The notes under the pieces were generated by a model, which was not told the origin of the DNA, did not search any database, and was given only the letters and a program-made list of their open reading frames with translations. The position numbers and the translations under genes are program-made. Shown here piece by piece: positions 52,354 through 53,698 of a stretch of 53,698 nt of DNA (position 1 is the stretch's first letter; every line of letters begins with the position of its first letter). The stretch is taken from assembly GCF_007830445.1 (NCBI RefSeq), contig NZ_VLKR01000038.1:1-53698 (forward strand), written 5' to 3'. Source of the stretch: Sphingobacterium siyangense (lineage in GTDB: Bacteria; Bacteroidota; Bacteroidia; Sphingobacteriales; Sphingobacteriaceae).

Positions 52354-53375
52354 ATGAAAAGAAGAACATTTATTCAGGCGCTGAATTTTGGCATTGCCTC
52401 AGCCACGTTGTATAAAGGTTACGCAAATGAAATTTTATTTTCCTCTGATGCTGAACCAGGAAACAAGGTATTGTCCTATCACAAGATAAAAGATATCAGA
52501 TTTTCTACCGTAAAGATGAATTATCCGAGACTTGTGGGGAAAAATGCCCGTCTCGACCTACATGGTTATGGACCTGATGTGGAAATATGTGTTATAAGGA
52601 CAGATCAGGGAGCAATGGGCTGGACCTCACTCCGTGGCTCAAGACGTGAAGCTGAACAAATTTCGGGAGAATTGATAGGCAAGAAAATGTCAGATCTTTT
52701 TTCTCCCAAAGTCGGTACACTGCTGCAGACACATATTCCCTTTGATATGGCTCTTCATGATCTCGCAGGAGTCATTTTAAATAAACCTGTTTATGAAATA
52801 CTTGGTCGAAAAGATCCGATCATAACAGATTATTATAGTGGTATGATCTATTTCGATGACTTAGAACCAGCGGATAGACCATCAGGAATTGACCGTATTC
52901 TTGAGGAATGCCAATATGATTATGGAGTGGGTTACAGGCAATTCAAGTTAAAAATTGGAAGGGGGCATAAATGGATGCCTTTTTCCAAAGGACTTCAACG
53001 GGATATTGAGGTTACAAAAGCAGTGGCAGAAGCATTTCCCGACTGCAGAATTTTAGTTGATGGAAATAACGGTTTTACATCAGACCAGTTTATTCAGTAT
53101 TTAAAAGGTATCCCAATGGTAAATCTCTTTTGGATAGAAGAACCTTTTCATGAAACGGTGGTGGATTATCAAAAGCTTAGTGGCTTTATAAAATCAGAAG
53201 GCATAAATACTTTGCTGGCGGATGGCGAAGCAGATCCTGATCAGAACTTGCTGAGAACCTTATTTGAAAAGAAACTGCTGGATGTCCACCTTACGGATAT
53301 TGAAGGCCTTGGATTTACGAATTGGAGGAATTTAATGCCAAAGTGGAATTGCAACTTAAAAGTGGAGACTTTTTA
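52354..53375 (+). pseudogene. Enolase-superfamily (mandelate racemase/muconate lactonizing type) protein, 3' end cut by IS element
   Basis: The open frame runs to a stop at 53403 (349 residues), but from about codon 341 it is IS sequence. A Tat-like leader (MKRRTFIQALNFGIASATLY) suggests export. The capping domain (about 35-180) precedes the barrel, with K198-x-K200 (FKLKIGRG), metal ligands Asp236 (VDGNNG), Glu262/263 (WIEEPF) and DGE at 290-292. Intact relatives need a further 60-100 residues to close the barrel and supply the last catalytic segment, so this copy is almost certainly inactive. Substrate unknown. Confidence 0.85.
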
Positions 53376-53698
53376 TGCTGCTAATTTCTGTTTTGATCGG
53401 TAGAACATTTCCATTTCATTTGGCGTTCTATATCCAATTGCAGAATGTATCCTTTTGGCGTGGTAAAATCCTTCAATGTACCTGAAGACCTCTAGCTTTG
53501 CAAGCTCCCTATTAGGAAATTTATGCTGGTATATGCATTCTGTTTTCAGTGTTTTGAAAAAGCTTTCAGCTACAGCGTTATCCCAGCAGTTACCTTTACG
53601 GCTCATGCTCTGTTTTATACCGTTTTTATTTAGCATAAGCTTAAACTCATCACATGCATATTGAATCCCCCTGTCGGAATGAAATATCAGTCCCGGTT
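53373..53698 (-). CDS. IS3-family transposase OrfB (integrase core), partial
   Basis: The frame is open to the window edge, so the N-terminal part is missing. Visible residues include FHSDRGIQYACDEF (second catalytic Asp), SMSRKGNCWDNAVAESFF with the third catalytic Glu, and a C-terminal TPNEMEMFYRSKQKLAA. These are hallmark blocks of IS3-group (IS150/IS3) DDE transposases. The protein inserts the element. Its stop lies at the junction with the enolase-family gene. Confidence 0.95.
   Translation of the reverse strand, partial: PGLIFHSDRGIQYACDEFKLMLNKNGIKQSMSRKGNCWDNAVAESFFKTLKTECIYQHKFPNRELAKLEVFRYIEGFYHAKRIHSAIGYRTPNEMEMFYRSKQKLAA
53376..53698 (-). mobile_element. IS3-family insertion sequence, one end only
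   Basis: The element continues beyond the window. The likely terminus is the TG at 53376-53377 (TGCTGCTAATTTCTG), since IS3 ends normally begin TG, but the exact boundary and target duplication cannot be fixed without the other end. Confidence 0.8.

Overview
The window looks like chromosomal DNA of a Bacteroidota bacterium, most likely a Sphingobacterium-type member of the Sphingobacteriaceae. Pointers are SusC/SusD and CarboxypepD_reg-TonB receptors, Bacteroidetes-expansion ECF sigma/FecR regulators, promoters of the TTG-N17/18-TAnnTTTG form, weak Shine-Dalgarno sequences, M13 and CPBP proteases and lipoproteins with SxxC-type lipoboxes. The taxon is an inference from gene families; no rRNA or marker gene is present.

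Layout. 1-7.4 kb: a (GGTT)n microsatellite at the window edge, an M13 metallopeptidase, and a divergent SusC/SusD pair; the gap between them holds a perfect 30-bp hairpin and a tandem 20-bp repeat. 7.4-9.9 kb: CobW-type metallochaperone GTPase and GTP cyclohydrolase I, divergent from a DUF3299-like secreted protein across a strikingly symmetric promoter pair. 9.9-11.1 kb: XRE membrane regulator and a CPBP protease. 11.2-18.1 kb: TetR regulator plus a complete TolC/HlyD/ABC/ABC/permease/permease exporter resembling E. coli CecR-YbhGFSR, with two matching operators. 18.2-25.4 kb: DUF389 membrane protein, ROK kinase, tRNA-Leu(UAG), several secreted or lipoprotein hypotheticals and a 90-bp tandem repeat. 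25.7-28.7 kb: ECF sigma and RskA-like anti-sigma, convergent with two exported ferritin-like proteins. 29.3-33.7 kb: hybrid histidine kinase, then a divergent NmrA/HxlR pair. 34.0-44.9 kb: a long minus-strand block (ECF sigma, short FecR-like anti-sigma, propeller-like lipoprotein, TonB receptor, DUF4374-like lipoprotein, DUF4198-like protein, PepSY membrane protein split by a frameshift, second TonB-family receptor) that reads as an iron/siderophore or other metal acquisition locus. 45-51.5 kb: fatty-acid desaturase, an array of 11-bp repeats, PepSY-like protein plus TonB-family receptor, VIT-family metal transporter, a second CPBP protease and a small membrane protein. 51.5-53.7 kb: a decaying end with an internally deleted epimerase gene and an enolase-superfamily gene cut by an IS3-family element that runs off the window.

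How it fits together. Metal handling recurs: the CobW/FolE pair, exported ferritin-like proteins, the sigma-controlled uptake block, PepSY proteins and the VIT transporter. Envelope export and import make up most of the rest. I found no CRISPR array, prophage, or recognisable defence island. The most interesting signals are regulatory architecture (symmetric divergent promoters, paired TetR operators), the uptake block whose sigma/anti-sigma/receptor parts lack the usual signalling domains, and three kinds of recent genome damage (frameshift at a T6 run, internal deletion, IS insertion).
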